From: Liolophura sinensis
Lineage: Eukaryota; Mollusca; Polyplacophora; Chitonida; Chitonidae
NCBI RefSeq assembly: GCF_032854445.1
Contig: NC_088300.1
Coordinates: 45,441,682 to 45,501,681 of the forward strand
Direction of reading: 5' to 3'
DNA length: 60,000 nucleotides
The notes below the pieces were generated by a model. The model ran no database searches. It saw only the letters and a list, made by a program, of their open reading frames with translations, and had not been told where the DNA came from. This document shows positions 35,926 to 49,000 of the stretch, one piece after another; within the stretch, counting starts at the first letter, position 1; each line of letters starts with the position of its first letter. The position numbers and the translations under genes are program-made.

Positions 35926-36969
35926 CAGTTGATAGGTGGATGAAGTAGGAGTTCCCAGAGTAAACAAACCCATTAGCTATAAGTATGCCTGTAAACCATC
36001 TATCTTATAATGTGAAAATATTAATATTTTAGATTATAGATTAACTTGTATCAATGCGATCATGCTTCAGCTGATTATATCTTATGTTACCATATGTTGT
36101 GAAATTGAGCTCATAAAAATAATTAATAGGTATTGTTTTACCAAGGTATGTATATCGATTCTTTTAGATGTTTATATGAATGAAGTTGGCTTGTATGTCA
36201 TATAGTTTTGGGTGTCATTTCGTACTCGTACAGCACCTGTTGTGTCCGTTCACCCATGATACACATTTAACAGTGAAATGTCGATAAGCCAGCTGGCTCA
36301 AAAAGCGTGAAACACTATATATGTGTGATTCTGGAGAGATCCGCTGTATAGGCTGAAGTTTTCTCAAGCCATCTTCATCCAGCCCACTTCCATATCTACC
36401 ACCCTCCACAAGGCAATCGATGATTTTATTGGCCAAAATGACCGTAGATGAATGCTCCCTGCGTCAGTGGATTAGACAAACTGCAATGTAAACTAGTGTC
36501 TGTAAGTCAGCATCGATCAGCTAGGAAGGCATCCATGTCAGCTTTCATACACATCCTTTCATACACATCCCATTAAGCCATTCAAGAGCGCCCACCATCG
36601 GTTGTTATAGTACTCTCAAAAGTTCCACCAACACACCGCATCTTTATTCAGTATTTACTCTTTCCATTGGTGAGGTAGCATCGGTTACACAAGCTGCATG
36701 GTGGGCCTGTGTCAGGCGCTGGCCGTCGGGCGGTCTGTTTGATGGACATCTGTCATCTCCCGCCCCTCTCGCACCCGTCATCCGACCAGCTACCAGATAC
36801 TTCTCAGTCAGCAAGGCTTAATCGGTGGACAAGTTCAATACAGAACAAACAATGAGCGTTTAAGATAGAAGAACGATTGGTGATGAGGAGCTAAGGGTAA
36901 CAGAATAACCAAGCTTGACTTTAAAAGTCACGCATTTACGGACTGACAGGGAGCGAGGCACTTATCAGT
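35926..36969. other. Non-coding flank of the proximal first exon
   Basis: Would hold the proximal VGLUT promoter and 5' UTR. An in-frame TAA at 36922 supports the ATG at 36970. No TATA box is evident. The GC-richer segment 36700-36960 is the likeliest promoter-proximal part (inference). Confidence 0.45.
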
Positions 36970-37028
36970 ATGTTTGCCGCCAAAGCCTCGTCCAGGATTC
37001 TGGCTAACATAGAATACGCTAGCCGACG
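36970..37028 (+). CDS. VGLUT: VGLUT candidate proximal first coding exon
   Basis: Seen: an ATG with A at -3, first in its frame after a TAA at 36922-36924, opens 19 codons plus two bases. It begins [13 protein letters not shown] and ends YASR before the split Arg codon, then a strong donor (ACG then GTAAGT at 37029). CG plus the A at 43227 gives CGA (Arg) and keeps the frame into LMGKKQDEK. The piece is short, basic and free of membrane segments, as expected for the cytosolic start of a VGLUT. Its distance to the next exon is 6.2 kb. No TATA box is evident in the preceding 150 bases. It competes with the exon at 10968 as the start; both may be real alternative first exons. If neither is used, translation could begin at the ATG at 43231. 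Confidence 0.55.
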
Positions 37029-40000
37029 GTAAGTCTTCATATTTACTTTAACCGCCTGTCATTATCCTATTGATGCATTGAAACTAAAGTTAACTGTTCA
37101 TATGACGATGTATAAGGCCTGTCAATGAATTGTTAGTAAGACTATGGAATATTCAGGTAACTTACCTGCTTTCACATGTAATATATATCCGGACGAGCGC
37201 ACCCAGGAATATCATTCCATAATGTGGTAGTTGTGCATGCTTACGAAAACAATCATCAGTATTTCTACCGCGACACTCAAAGCGATTTGGACGAAGGACT
37301 CAAGTACTAAGTATTTATAACACTTACTGTAAATTTTTGCGAAATGGCTTAACAAGTAATGTGGCTTTCACATCTGTGAAGATAATATGATGTATATTCT
37401 TACTGGACATGTATTCCAGACGCATTCAGTGCTAATGGGGAAAAATAAGTCTAGCACTTATAATCGTGATACCGCTCCCATTTCCCTTATAAAGTTAACG
37501 AAGATTTAACGTGCAGTAAATTTTGTGATAGTTTTTTTTTATGGATTTATAATGGTGATTATCATGTATTGATTATGAACATTTTAAATATATAATTTCC
37601 CGTAAATTATATCTCTACAAATTTCTTATCACTCATTGTCAGATAGATTAGAATTTATTTGGCTGCAAACCCGAATTTTTGGGATATTTTTAGTCATTCG
37701 TTACGGCAAATCTCAATTGAGACTAGGTCTTGGAATGAGCAAATTTAATTGTCGGGGGTGATATAGCAGAAGATTACGGTGGAGTGAGTGGTTCTGTACG
37801 TACGATAACAACACACACGCCTTCTTCTATTCCACTTTGATGATGTCCACGCCGTGCAGAGAAGCATAATGCTGCCCTGATGTTAATCCGACGCTTAATT
37901 GAATTACCCGGAGAGCGATGAATAATAGAAGGCAGTCCGTCTGCCGACTATATAACAACGGATAGGACTGATTCCTCTCTGCCGACAATCGTACACCTTG
38001 TGAGCTCTCAAAGACAAAAAGCCTAATTAACAATCCCGCCGCTAATTGAGGAGGTTATAATTTGATTAACTCGGGCATTGCTGGGCTGAGGAGGTCAAAA
38101 TCACTCATTTATACGGAACTGTTCCAGATAAAACAAAAACTAGTCATCGTATTGTATTGAAGAAATGGTCCCGGCCCTGCATCAGTTGTCCGTGTCCTGT
38201 CTTCTTTCTGTGTACAGCCACCCGCACATGTAGTCCTCATGTCCGAGCTATACACGCCCAAATTAACATGGGACAAAGGAATACTACCTGGCGTCGCCTG
38301 ATCCTTAGTTCTCATGAAGGTTCCTGGTGCTCCATTTTCTGTAGCCCTGTGTGACTGGGATATGGGCTACTAACGGAGGTCGTCGACCCTGATCAGTCCT
38401 CATGACGACAATACTGCCTGGTTTCATCTGGTCCTCCATTCCCGAGAGGATGTCACCTTCCTTATGGGTCGCAGTTCCTCATGAGGATGAGTTAGCCGGA
38501 AGTACTATACCCATAAAGATGGGATACGGTATTAAATCGACATTGTCAGCTCTTAATAGGGATCGAATCATCGAGGATCTCTGTTGACTGTTTGCCGTCA
38601 CTTTGAACGAACAGTCACAATAGTTGAATGTTTACACATCAAACATTGCTGCATTGTAATAATCTGGGTGGAATGACCCCGTGTCCGCTAATAAATATCT
38701 GTTGAATCGCCTCTGATACTGTGGATGGTCAATGGAACCCATAACTTCAAAACCTCTATGAGCAGATTTCAAAACAAACCTTTAAAACCAACCGTCTAGA
38801 ATAACAGGCCTTGAAACAAATAAAAGTAAATGTGTGAGATAAAATACTGTTTCTACAGTATGACAAGAGAAGTTTAAAACAATTAGATGACGAGTAATTC
38901 CTTTGTGGGACAACTTATATGTGCATGCGTCAAGTGCAGTTGCGTAGGCAAATTGCTTTTTTTAGAGATGAGGGGTAAGAGAGGCGTTCTCAAGTAGGAG
39001 TTGATGTTTTGGACTGTGGGCCTTTATTGCTCCATTGCTGGCAGGTGGCGAGATCTGCTGTCGCCGCTGCAGCAACCAACGGAATGCAAGTCGACAAAGG
39101 TTAGCCTGTATGTTTTTATTATAATGAGCAAACCGTACCTTAAACTTCAAATGTGTACCGTTTTTAATGTGTATCTACACGGCCATTTTGTGCACAGTGT
39201 AAAATAAGAGAAGATTCCAGGTTTTTGTATCAGGCACAATCAGTAGGTTTGAGAATTGTACTGAAATTATGTCCCCTGGCACTTCAGTTAACTGCGCTTT
39301 GTGAAATATGGCATTTAAAAAGTCTCTCAAAGTTTATTATCTGCTTTGGTTGATTACAGGATGCATGAACAGGTCCTGTTTTAAAATATCAGTCAAAAAG
39401 TAATACACAAGGACATAGCTCTTGACATAATGCGATGAAATGTTTTGAGATTTCGTTTCGGATAACCCTTAATCATCAATTTACATATAGTTATCACAGA
39501 AAACATTTCTGAAAGCAGTTCTGGGTGAATATAATGGAACACGCGAGCTGAGATAGAAGCTGGAAAAGTTAATCAAAATAATGGCGTTTTTTGCTGTTCC
39601 AGAACTGTTCTGTTTCCTAGGAGAATGTTAAGATGATTATCTCTGAAAAACATCTCCCCAGGGAGACATATTTCCCACACTGTAAATAGATTTTTTTTCA
39701 ATGTTTTCCTTATTAATGCCACCGAAGTCAGTCCTGAGTAAGATGCGTTACGCTATGTGGATCACTCTAGCAATTGCCTATCTGTCCGTTCATCGTCAGG
39801 AAACACTCAACATGTAATTTTGGTTCAAGCGCTTGTAAGCAAACAGCTGGCTGGCTGCTTCCGAAAGGCTTTTATATTGTTCAGGTAGGCCGCGTCCAAT
39901 TTGGTTGATTGTGGTCTATTTATTCCACCAGTGTTGTTTCCACGGTTGGATTGTATGTTTAGCTGGTACCTTAATGGTTCACCTCTTGGCGCCTGACAGA

Positions 40001-43000
40001 GCTATGGGAGGGTCGGGGAACTACATAGACAAAGCTTCAGTGATAAGTCAAACGATGGAACATCTGAGAAAACAGAACAGTCTGTTTCATATCGGGTGAA
40101 GCCCGTCATGTTTTAATTTTTGATTATCCGGCTTTCTCCGAGATTTCAACCTGTTTTCATGGATTCCTTCCGTTTGTGTAATTGAATTTTCCCGGACAGC
40201 AGAGGTTTCTCGCTGGGAGGCCGGGTTGCCTTTGATGGTGACCACCAGGCTGGTTTCTGCTGCCAAGGCCCCAAATCGTGACAAATGCCAGCGTAGTGTA
40301 ATTGTGTTGTCAGTGCTCAAACTGGCGAGGCTCTCTCCTCAGGTCAGCCTCATCAGAGCAACGGACAAACACTCACCGACACGTTTCTCCCTGATAGCCA
40401 CATAGCCAGTCTCATCCACCCCGCTTAAAACCTCTACCAAAACTATTAGTACATTTTGCATAACGTGTCATTTTAAATTCATACGGATTGTAAATCACAG
40501 CTTACTTTAAATTCCATATCTGCTGATATTCAAACCGTCCAAATTGATTTTACCTTTGACGCAGGCCATCGTTGATTTGACCACATGTTATGTAAATGTT
40601 ATTATTGGATGGGAGTTATGTACACTGACATGGAGAAAGGGAGTGATGTTGGGGGGGGGGGGGTGAGCGGTTGAGGTGAGGTGTGTTAAAAGTTGGTCAG
40701 CTAGCCGCTGTTGACGTGTCTAAGAAATCATGAACCGGCGTCAGAGGCATACAAATCGCGTCTTGTACATGTCTTTGTCTGTTGACCCATCCACTTAATG
40801 CCCAGATATCACTGGGAAAACGGCTTTCAATATTTGCTTTGTATAAAGGCCCTATGAGAATATTTGCTTTCGACCGTTTGTATTTCCCTTTCTATGATAG
40901 AAATCCTACGGTCTTCTGAGCACGGACCATCCATGCTCTTATTCCCCGAAGTAATACTATGACGTAACATATGCAAATGATTAAATCGATCTGGATCTTA
41001 ATAATAGCTGTGTATTACTCCATGCACAGTGCCTTACTTTCGAAATTGTATGGGTCTGAAATTTGCTGAGGATGAGAGATAAGGGTGTCGTTTTACGAAA
41101 TACTTTCCCAATACTTCGATATGGTGCTCCAGTGATGCAATACTGTAATAATGTACCTGTTTGGAACCGGCCTACTTCAACGAAACAGTCTTGAAATGAC
41201 CATTTAAAGAACCATATAAGGGCAGCTTAAATGCCAAACAAACATTAAAATAAAATATTCCAGTACATGCAGAGCCGTAAACCGAAAATTTTAATTAAAA
41301 AAAATAAACAAACATGTTTTTTTAGACGCCATATGTTAATGGGGAGGTGGGAGGGGGATTACAAAGAAAACAATGTTTTTTCCATCGAGGTAATTTTTTA
41401 TTTACTTTTACGGGCCCGTAAACATCCAGGTGAATATACTGCTAAAGATTATTAAATGGGATGCTTGACTGACTCAAAATTGTTATAAAAATGTGTGTGT
41501 TACATGGTATTTATAGATAGTTCCATTTTTGAAGAGCGACAACTAGACCACATGTCCTCTTTGGGTTCAGTCATTAGATTAGATAGAATACATATATATG
41601 CTTTTTAGTTTTTCCATCTTACATCTTGTAAGAAAAAAGTAATAGACTTTCAGCACAGTGGACCTGTTTGATCATAAGGAAACTTTACAAATGTCTGTCT
41701 CTGAATCTCGTGTTGTACAGATTGTTCATACAGAATCATCTGTGAGTACACTTGAAGCTGTCAACGCTCTCTACGGACGACCTTATTTTAATCAGATCTG
41801 TGTGTGACAATGAATTCTAATTGGATACCTTTAAACGGAAATCTGCGTGAGCCAAACCGTCATTACAGGGAGGCCATTTGCCAAACAAACCGTGCTCCTA
41901 TATGACACGAATCACTTTGATATCCACCGGAAGTCGACTAGGCCGCAAATGTTTTAGATGATTAATCAATCAAATATGAGGCTGTACAATCCAGGCTGCA
42001 AACCGAGAGGATGGTTCTATTGGAGCTTGATGCTTCGGATCGCTCTCTGATCTTTGCCAGCCCGGATAACTCTATGATTGAAGTTTTGATATTTATAAAG
42101 AATAGTGTCTACTTCATATGCGTGTAAGGTCACGTGACGTGACTGAACTCCGGTTGTCTACAGGTTACAACATTCGCTCAGTTGGTCTTTATTTGAAATC
42201 AATCCGTCAGAGGTTAAATGAGAAATGCCAGATTTCCATGTTCGCCTGTCTCTAGCGTTGGTGACTTACACAAAGCGACCGTCGAAAGTTGCATATTACG
42301 TGACAAGAATTTCTCACCCACAAACTCCCTTTACTTCGCCATTTCTCAGCTGAAGATATTCAGTCACAGATCTCACCAACTCCAATTTCCGCCAGTGTTA
42401 GCGTTCTGCATCTGTTTACGCATCACACAACACCAGTCCTTGTTCAACTAAAAGTTTCCCTAAAGAATAGTTTAAATTACTTTAACTGCTAGTGTGAGAA
42501 AAGACGTAATTTTTTATGATATGAGAAAAGAACAATTCTGCTAAACGTTATTCAATAAATTCCCAGCTCATGTTTTGTTTGATCTTGTGACAACTAACTC
42601 GGAAGCGAAGTTCATGATTTGTTGGGAAGTGTTTTGTCATAATGAGACCACTGAGGTTTGTTTCATCAGACTATGTAGTACATTGTCAGTTATTTTGACC
42701 CTGTACTACGACTATTTAGAACATATGGTCATTTTATTGTTTACCTTTTGCTGTTTGTTCATATTCTTATTGTCCATGTTGTATTAAGTCTTTTATTTTA
42801 TAAGTCCGCAGTTCACGGTTTGTTTCACTTTGAGCTATATGTTCAGGCCCCGTTTATTCTTTATAGATGCATCCTCCACGGAGGTTATGCTTTTAATGGC
42901 GTTTTATATATGTCTGTCTGTCAGCAACTTTACAGAAAACATTACGCAAGGGCTTTAGATGAAAGTTTTGCTCGTGTTACCTTGCGTGGGCGAAGGGCCA

Positions 43001-46000
43001 ATCCATTACGTCTTGGTGGTGATGCTAGTCAGGACATGGATGTAGGAATATTTAAACGGCTCTTCACAAATTGATGTTCATGTTTTGGACAACTTAATTG
43101 TGTATTCCTTCGTGATTATTTACAAAACATGTTGTCATTTACTCCAAGACTTTATTTACGAACGAGCTTCTTCATCGCGAACTGACAAAGGTTTCAGCTT
43201 AAAGACTGTTTTCTTTTTATCTGCAGATTAATGGGGAAAAAACAGGATGAGAAGTCACTGGTCAAAAACGATGAACTGGACGAGGTGTATTCGGACGAAC
43301 CAGAGGAGAAAACCAAACAGAAAATCCCATGCACATGCTGTCGTTGTAATTGTGCTAAACGATACATGGTGGCCATTCTCAGCAGCATCGGCTTCGTCAT
43401 ATCATTCGGAATCCGATGTAACATGGGAGTGGCTATAGTGACGATGGTGAAAAATGCCACATCACATATATCAGGAGAGATGGAAATAAAGGTGTGTGTA
43501 GTTAGCTAGACTCTTTATTAGCTATATACTTCTAAGAGTATTTTAATTGTCGGGAAGAGTTTCACCCAGGGCTCACTTTCACTTTCTTTAATCTTCAGCA
43601 CCAGATATGAATACGTTACCATCCCCTGTGGTTATACATCCTTACATCAGAGTATAGTCTCTTCACCCTGTTTATTGTCTCATCCTCAGTTATTGCCTCA
43701 TCACTGGATGAACAGTTTAACCACCGGAAACGGTTCATTTCAATCCGAAATACAATATCTCTATCCACTACTTTCTCTAATAAACAATGTCTGCCATCTG
43801 TATAGTTCTCACTTCAGCTACAACGTCACAATTCAGCACATTCTTTAGTTCTCTCTAAGGTACAGTCTCAAAGACAGTCTTACTTCCAGGTCTAGTTTCT
43901 GACCTTTTTGATATCGAACTCCGTTCCGGAATTCTGCTCAAAGTTACCACTTTTTTCTCGTGACCATCTTTAGTGTTCTTTGCTGTTGGAGGTGAGAACT
44001 GACAGATCGATTTAGCTCAGCATTTCTTACCGAGGAAATCTCTATTATTCAGTCTCTTAAACTGTTTGTTTTAAATCCCAATTTCCTTCAGCCAAGGATC
44101 TGATTGTAATCCGAATTATTTTTTTTCTAGTTTTCGTTTCTGACTCGTGTAAATCACTTTACCCGAGGGGAAACTGGAAAGGTGCAATTGTCTCCATGCG
44201 TTTTTCTAGCTCGTTGGAATTTCACTCGATAGTCCCGTTGTTTGCACGCAATTTGGACATGTGTTGCACAGGGAATTGAATGTCGTAGATCTTATTTTTA
44301 TTCCAGGCCATAAACGACTGAGAACATGCTGCTTCTGGTGTCTTAGCGCCAGTGGCCAACCTGCTGAACAGCAAAACGAATGGAAATTTGAATGTCTTGA
44401 GACCATTCTGGAAACTTTCCAAATTCAGTATTTTTAAATGTGATCTCTCCAAGGGTGTAAATCTCTTTCCGTTAAGTTTATTCCACTCGTGAAAAACTTA
44501 TACTTATATATAATACTCGTGAATTTGTCATTCCATTCAGTTTGATACATTATTTTGGTGTAATGGTACCAATATTATTATACTCGTGAATTTGTCATTC
44601 CATTAAGTTTGATAAACTATTTTGGTGAAATGGTACCAATATTATTATACTCGTGAATTTGTCATTCCATTAAGTTTGATACACTATTTTGGTGAAATGG
44701 TACCAATATTATTACACTCGTGAATTTGTCATTCCATTAAGTTTGATACACTATTTTGGTGAAATGGTACCAATATTATTACACTCGTGAATTTGTCATT
44801 CCATTAAGTTTGATACACTATTTTGGTGTAATGGTACCAATATTATTACACTCGTGAATTTGTCACTCCAATGAAACTGATCCACTAAGTTTGGGTATGC
44901 CAAGGTTAAGATACTTAAATTGAATTTGGCACTCCATTGTACTTGTTCTTTTAACTTTGGATATACCAAGTCATGAAGGGGATTCATTGTCTTATTTTCT
45001 CAAGAATACAATGGATGCTTTCTACACATGGTACTAATTGGTAAATTGGTAAACATAGTGTGGCGCACTTGGTTATGGAAGCTGAAATATTTGTAGGTCA
45101 GAGACGTGTCCTCTTCATTGATTCCTAAGCCTGTATAAGAGTGACGTCGATCGTGCAAATTTACCTTTGACACCCTTAATTGTCCGATTTGAAACACGAG
45201 ATTCTGTGTATAAACAAAAATGAGCGTATGGTTTTATTGAATATATTATTATGTTTCTCGCCTGTTCGTTTGAGGCGTTATATTTGAGGTTTCTCGTTTT
45301 CTAGGCGAATGGTAATGATTTTCCCCGGACACACAGCATTTTCCTCCATCAAACCTGGCTGTCAGGCAAATGAAGCTATCTTAGATAAAGCGACAAACAC
45401 ATATCAGTTAAATAAAGAAATTATTGTTGTCGAAAGTCTGTGTTCTTAAACATTTCAGACGACAGGCGACGTTTATTTCGAAATGAAAGTCGTACATTTA
45501 TTTCGGCTACAGGTCATGTCCACTTTCCTTCACTCGAACGACTGGTTATCAACTACTCCTGAGTGAGTGGTGCAAATAAAAAATACAAAAACAATGCTCG
45601 GTTGTGACAGCCCCTTTAGTGTCGTATATAGTAAAGGGAAATTCAAGCAATCGGAGAAGATTGTTCTGAACGTGCAGCACTTTGGGCGTGCATTTTTGAC
45701 GAATGATACAAAAATAGATACAAAAATAACAGGTAAAAACGTATCATCTGACACGTAAACCATTACAAAAGATTATCGCATATTTCAAAATAACTAAGAA
45801 TATTATATTATTTTGTTTTAAAATGTCTCTTGTTCTTTGTGTATACAGCTATATAACTGGCTGTAGAACACATTGATCCGGAATTTGAAGTTTAAGCTTA
45901 TGGTCAGGACAGCATATAACTGTCAATGGGGACAGAGAAAGTGCTTTTCGAGTATTCGTATTATGCCAGAATAATACTGCCAGTTTCTGTCTCCACCCTT

Positions 46001-49000
46001 GTCCACATGCACGGAGTACCGGTCTCCAAATAACGGTATTCGTTTGAAGTTCACAGTAAACGATGGTCGGTGCCCATAGCGTTGGTATGTTGGGCAGAGT
46101 AGGTGGTTACGGAACAGAAACGATTGTGATCTGCAGGACACAGCAAATCAGCCATTAGCGTCGGTTGTTTGCCGCTGGGCAGATCCCGTTCGCCATTAGT
46201 GCCCATAAATAGGGATTTATACTCGATACCTATCTCATCAAATTACAGTTGGTCTCAACAAAGCGCAGACATTTTTTGCATTACGTGTCTCGATCTGGCC
46301 TAAAAACGACAAGCCAAACTGTACCTCTTAAGCGAAACACAGTCTTGCCATCTTTTCGTTTGCGCACTTTTGTATACTGTCTAGAATTCACATAGTGCTT
46401 TTAACTCCTGCATCGTATTTCATGATATCAGCACATGAAGTCATGTATCAAATGTACGCTGTGTAACGTTCTTTCAAGACGTACACGTGCATACGTTTAC
46501 AATATAACGTTCATAATCGAAAAGTCTTTCAAGATGTACACGTGAATATGTTTAGACTCTACCGTCGCTAATCTGATGTTCACTTTCAACAAAACTCGTG
46601 TTTTGTCTTGACTTAAGTTTCTATTGTCTGAAGTTATTCCAAAATGTACATTTGTATGTTTTAATTTATATTCATTTCCGTAGTCAAATGATCTCTGACT
46701 ATGAACATTTGAATACATATTCACTTAAATCTATATTTTCTGAAATTCTGTCAAGATGTTCGTGTGTATATGTCATGACTTAATTTTTTGGCCATGACTT
46801 CAGTTTACGTTGTATTCATATTATTGATATGATTTATATTTAACTCCATACTGAATAGTTTGAAATCATAATTTGTTAAAGTTCTTTCAAAATATAAATG
46901 TGTACGTATATGTCTTGACTTCAAGTTCTAATAGTTAAAGGCTCTGTCATGAACTTCTGTTGTTTACAATTCTTTCAATATTAACATGTTCGCATTACGC
47001 AAATCGACCATCTAGCTTTCAGGCAGGTTTTTTTTCACTGATTCCACTGATCAATTATGTTGTTTCCGCACACGGAAAATACAGTAAATAGGCTGCTTTT
47101 TGATTTGCCCTGGTCGACGTTCGTGTACAATTATAAGACTCCATTACGGGCTGGCCTCGGTTTAAGTCGGTTATTGTTATAGAGCAGATATACAAGTGAT
47201 CCAGCTCTATGTACAATCAAACACATACATTCACTGTGTGCCTTGCGGAAAAGCGCAAGCACACCTTCACTTATAGACCAATATTTACACTTCTCTTAAA
47301 ACCCAGTGGAAAAGCTTATGTAGAGAATGCACTGTAGGTACAAAATGGCGCTTTTATTGATGTGCAGCGATGTTATTTTTTTAAATATTTTAGTATCACA
47401 AACATTGACCTCCTTAATCCGAGGACCAAGCTTAACGTCTGACGCTCCGTGTTGGGTTATCTTTAAAATGAGATATCCAGAATTGTGTATAACAACAACC
47501 AAAAAAAATCCCACGTATTCTGTTAAACATACCGTATTTTGTATTTTGTTAAGTTCATCGCATACACAGCTTCTTATGTATATGATCTGTTTTTGCCCGC
47601 CCCTCATGTGAAGAAGAAGTACGAATTTTTATCGGCCTTTTTTTCGGCATTCCAACTTCCATGGGAATCAAAAGCCGGTTAACTAAACCTGTGTATCCTT
47701 GCATGTCATATTTTGTCGTGGGAAAATCTTGGATTTACTTCCTCAGATTTGACATTCGTCACATTTTTAGTGAAAGGTCCTGCTGTATATGGTGATGATA
47801 GCAAATAATACAGTCGATATGAAGTTTATAGTCTGTAGCACGTAGCGACATTTGGTCGGGGGTGCACAGCGGTCACCGTGACATTTCTCGGATGGAGAGG
47901 CAAGGTGTCTGACTTTGGAAATTAATAAACACATCATCGATCATCAAATTCTTGACCATTGCAATACATGATTAGTATATATAGTTCACCAGTTTGTCCA
48001 CAAAACGTCACCGCAAAAGGAGAGAGGGGATATTGGCGGCCGAGGTGGTTAGGACGCCAGCGCAGTGACCCAGGAACCTCTCACTAATGCGGTCGCTGTG
48101 AGTTGTTCAAGGCCAGCTTATGCTGACTTCCTCTCCGGCCGAAGGTGGGAAGGTCTTCTAGCAACCTGCGGATGGCCGTGCGTTTTCTCCGGACTCTGTC
48201 CGGTTTCCTCCCATCATAACGGTGGCCGCCGTCGTATAAGTGAGTACGTCGTAAAACATCAATCAAATAAATAAATCAATAAATCAACAATCAAAAAGAG
48301 AAAAGGGGGGCCTCCGTGGCTCAGTTGGTTAGCGCGCTTAGCGCAGCGTAATGACCCAGGAGCCTCTCACCAAATGGGGTCGCTGTGAGTTCAAGTCCAG
48401 CTCATGCTGGCTACCTCTCCAGCCGTAAGTGGGAAGGTCTACCAGCAACCTGCGGATGATCGTGGATTTCCCCAGGGCACTGCCCGGTTTCCATCCACCA
48501 TAAATCTGGCCGCCGTCGTATAAGTGAAATATTCTTGAGTACGGCGTAAAATACCAATCAAATGAATAAGTAAATAACAAAAAGAGAAAAGAACAATAGT
48601 CTACACAGCTTAGACCCAATTTACTATAGGCCCTATATTATGTGCTGCCTGAGTGGAATATTAAACTCAAGACACCAGACATGACTTCCCACCAACTGAC
48701 TCCGAGCAGTGTACAAAACTTGATGAGGTAAAACCATGGATGCTGCCTGTACACTTCCGCTGCCCTCTATTTCAATCTATACTCCTGTCCAGCTATACCC
48801 CACACTATTTACCCCACACAATTTACCTCCCACAGGTCCCAGAGAGAACTATTCATATCATTGTATCATTGTGGTAATGTCTGCTAACTCGAAGTAGGTC
48901 GATGAATTTTGTGTAAATGTACAGATACCGTTTATTCTTTTCACAGCCGCCCGAGTTCAGTTGGACCCCAGAGACAATAGGAGTTGTGGACAGCTCGTTT

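Larger units (their letters stand above)
37029..43226 (+). other. VGLUT intron 1
   Basis: GTAAGT donor to CTGCAG acceptor. Contains the homeodomain-site cluster at 37880-38075, a G-run at 40651 and the repeat fragment at 42880. No other exon was recognised. Confidence 0.7.
43492..48946 (+). other. VGLUT intron 2
   Basis: GTGTGT donor to TCACAG acceptor. Carries the 67-bp array, the degenerate block at 46465, two adjacent SINEs and a second-family fragment. Confidence 0.85.

Noticed and set aside
43231-43509. Stand-alone 92-residue protein
   Set aside because: The last six residues are intronic; the true exon ends at 43491 at the GTGTGT donor and continues at 48947.
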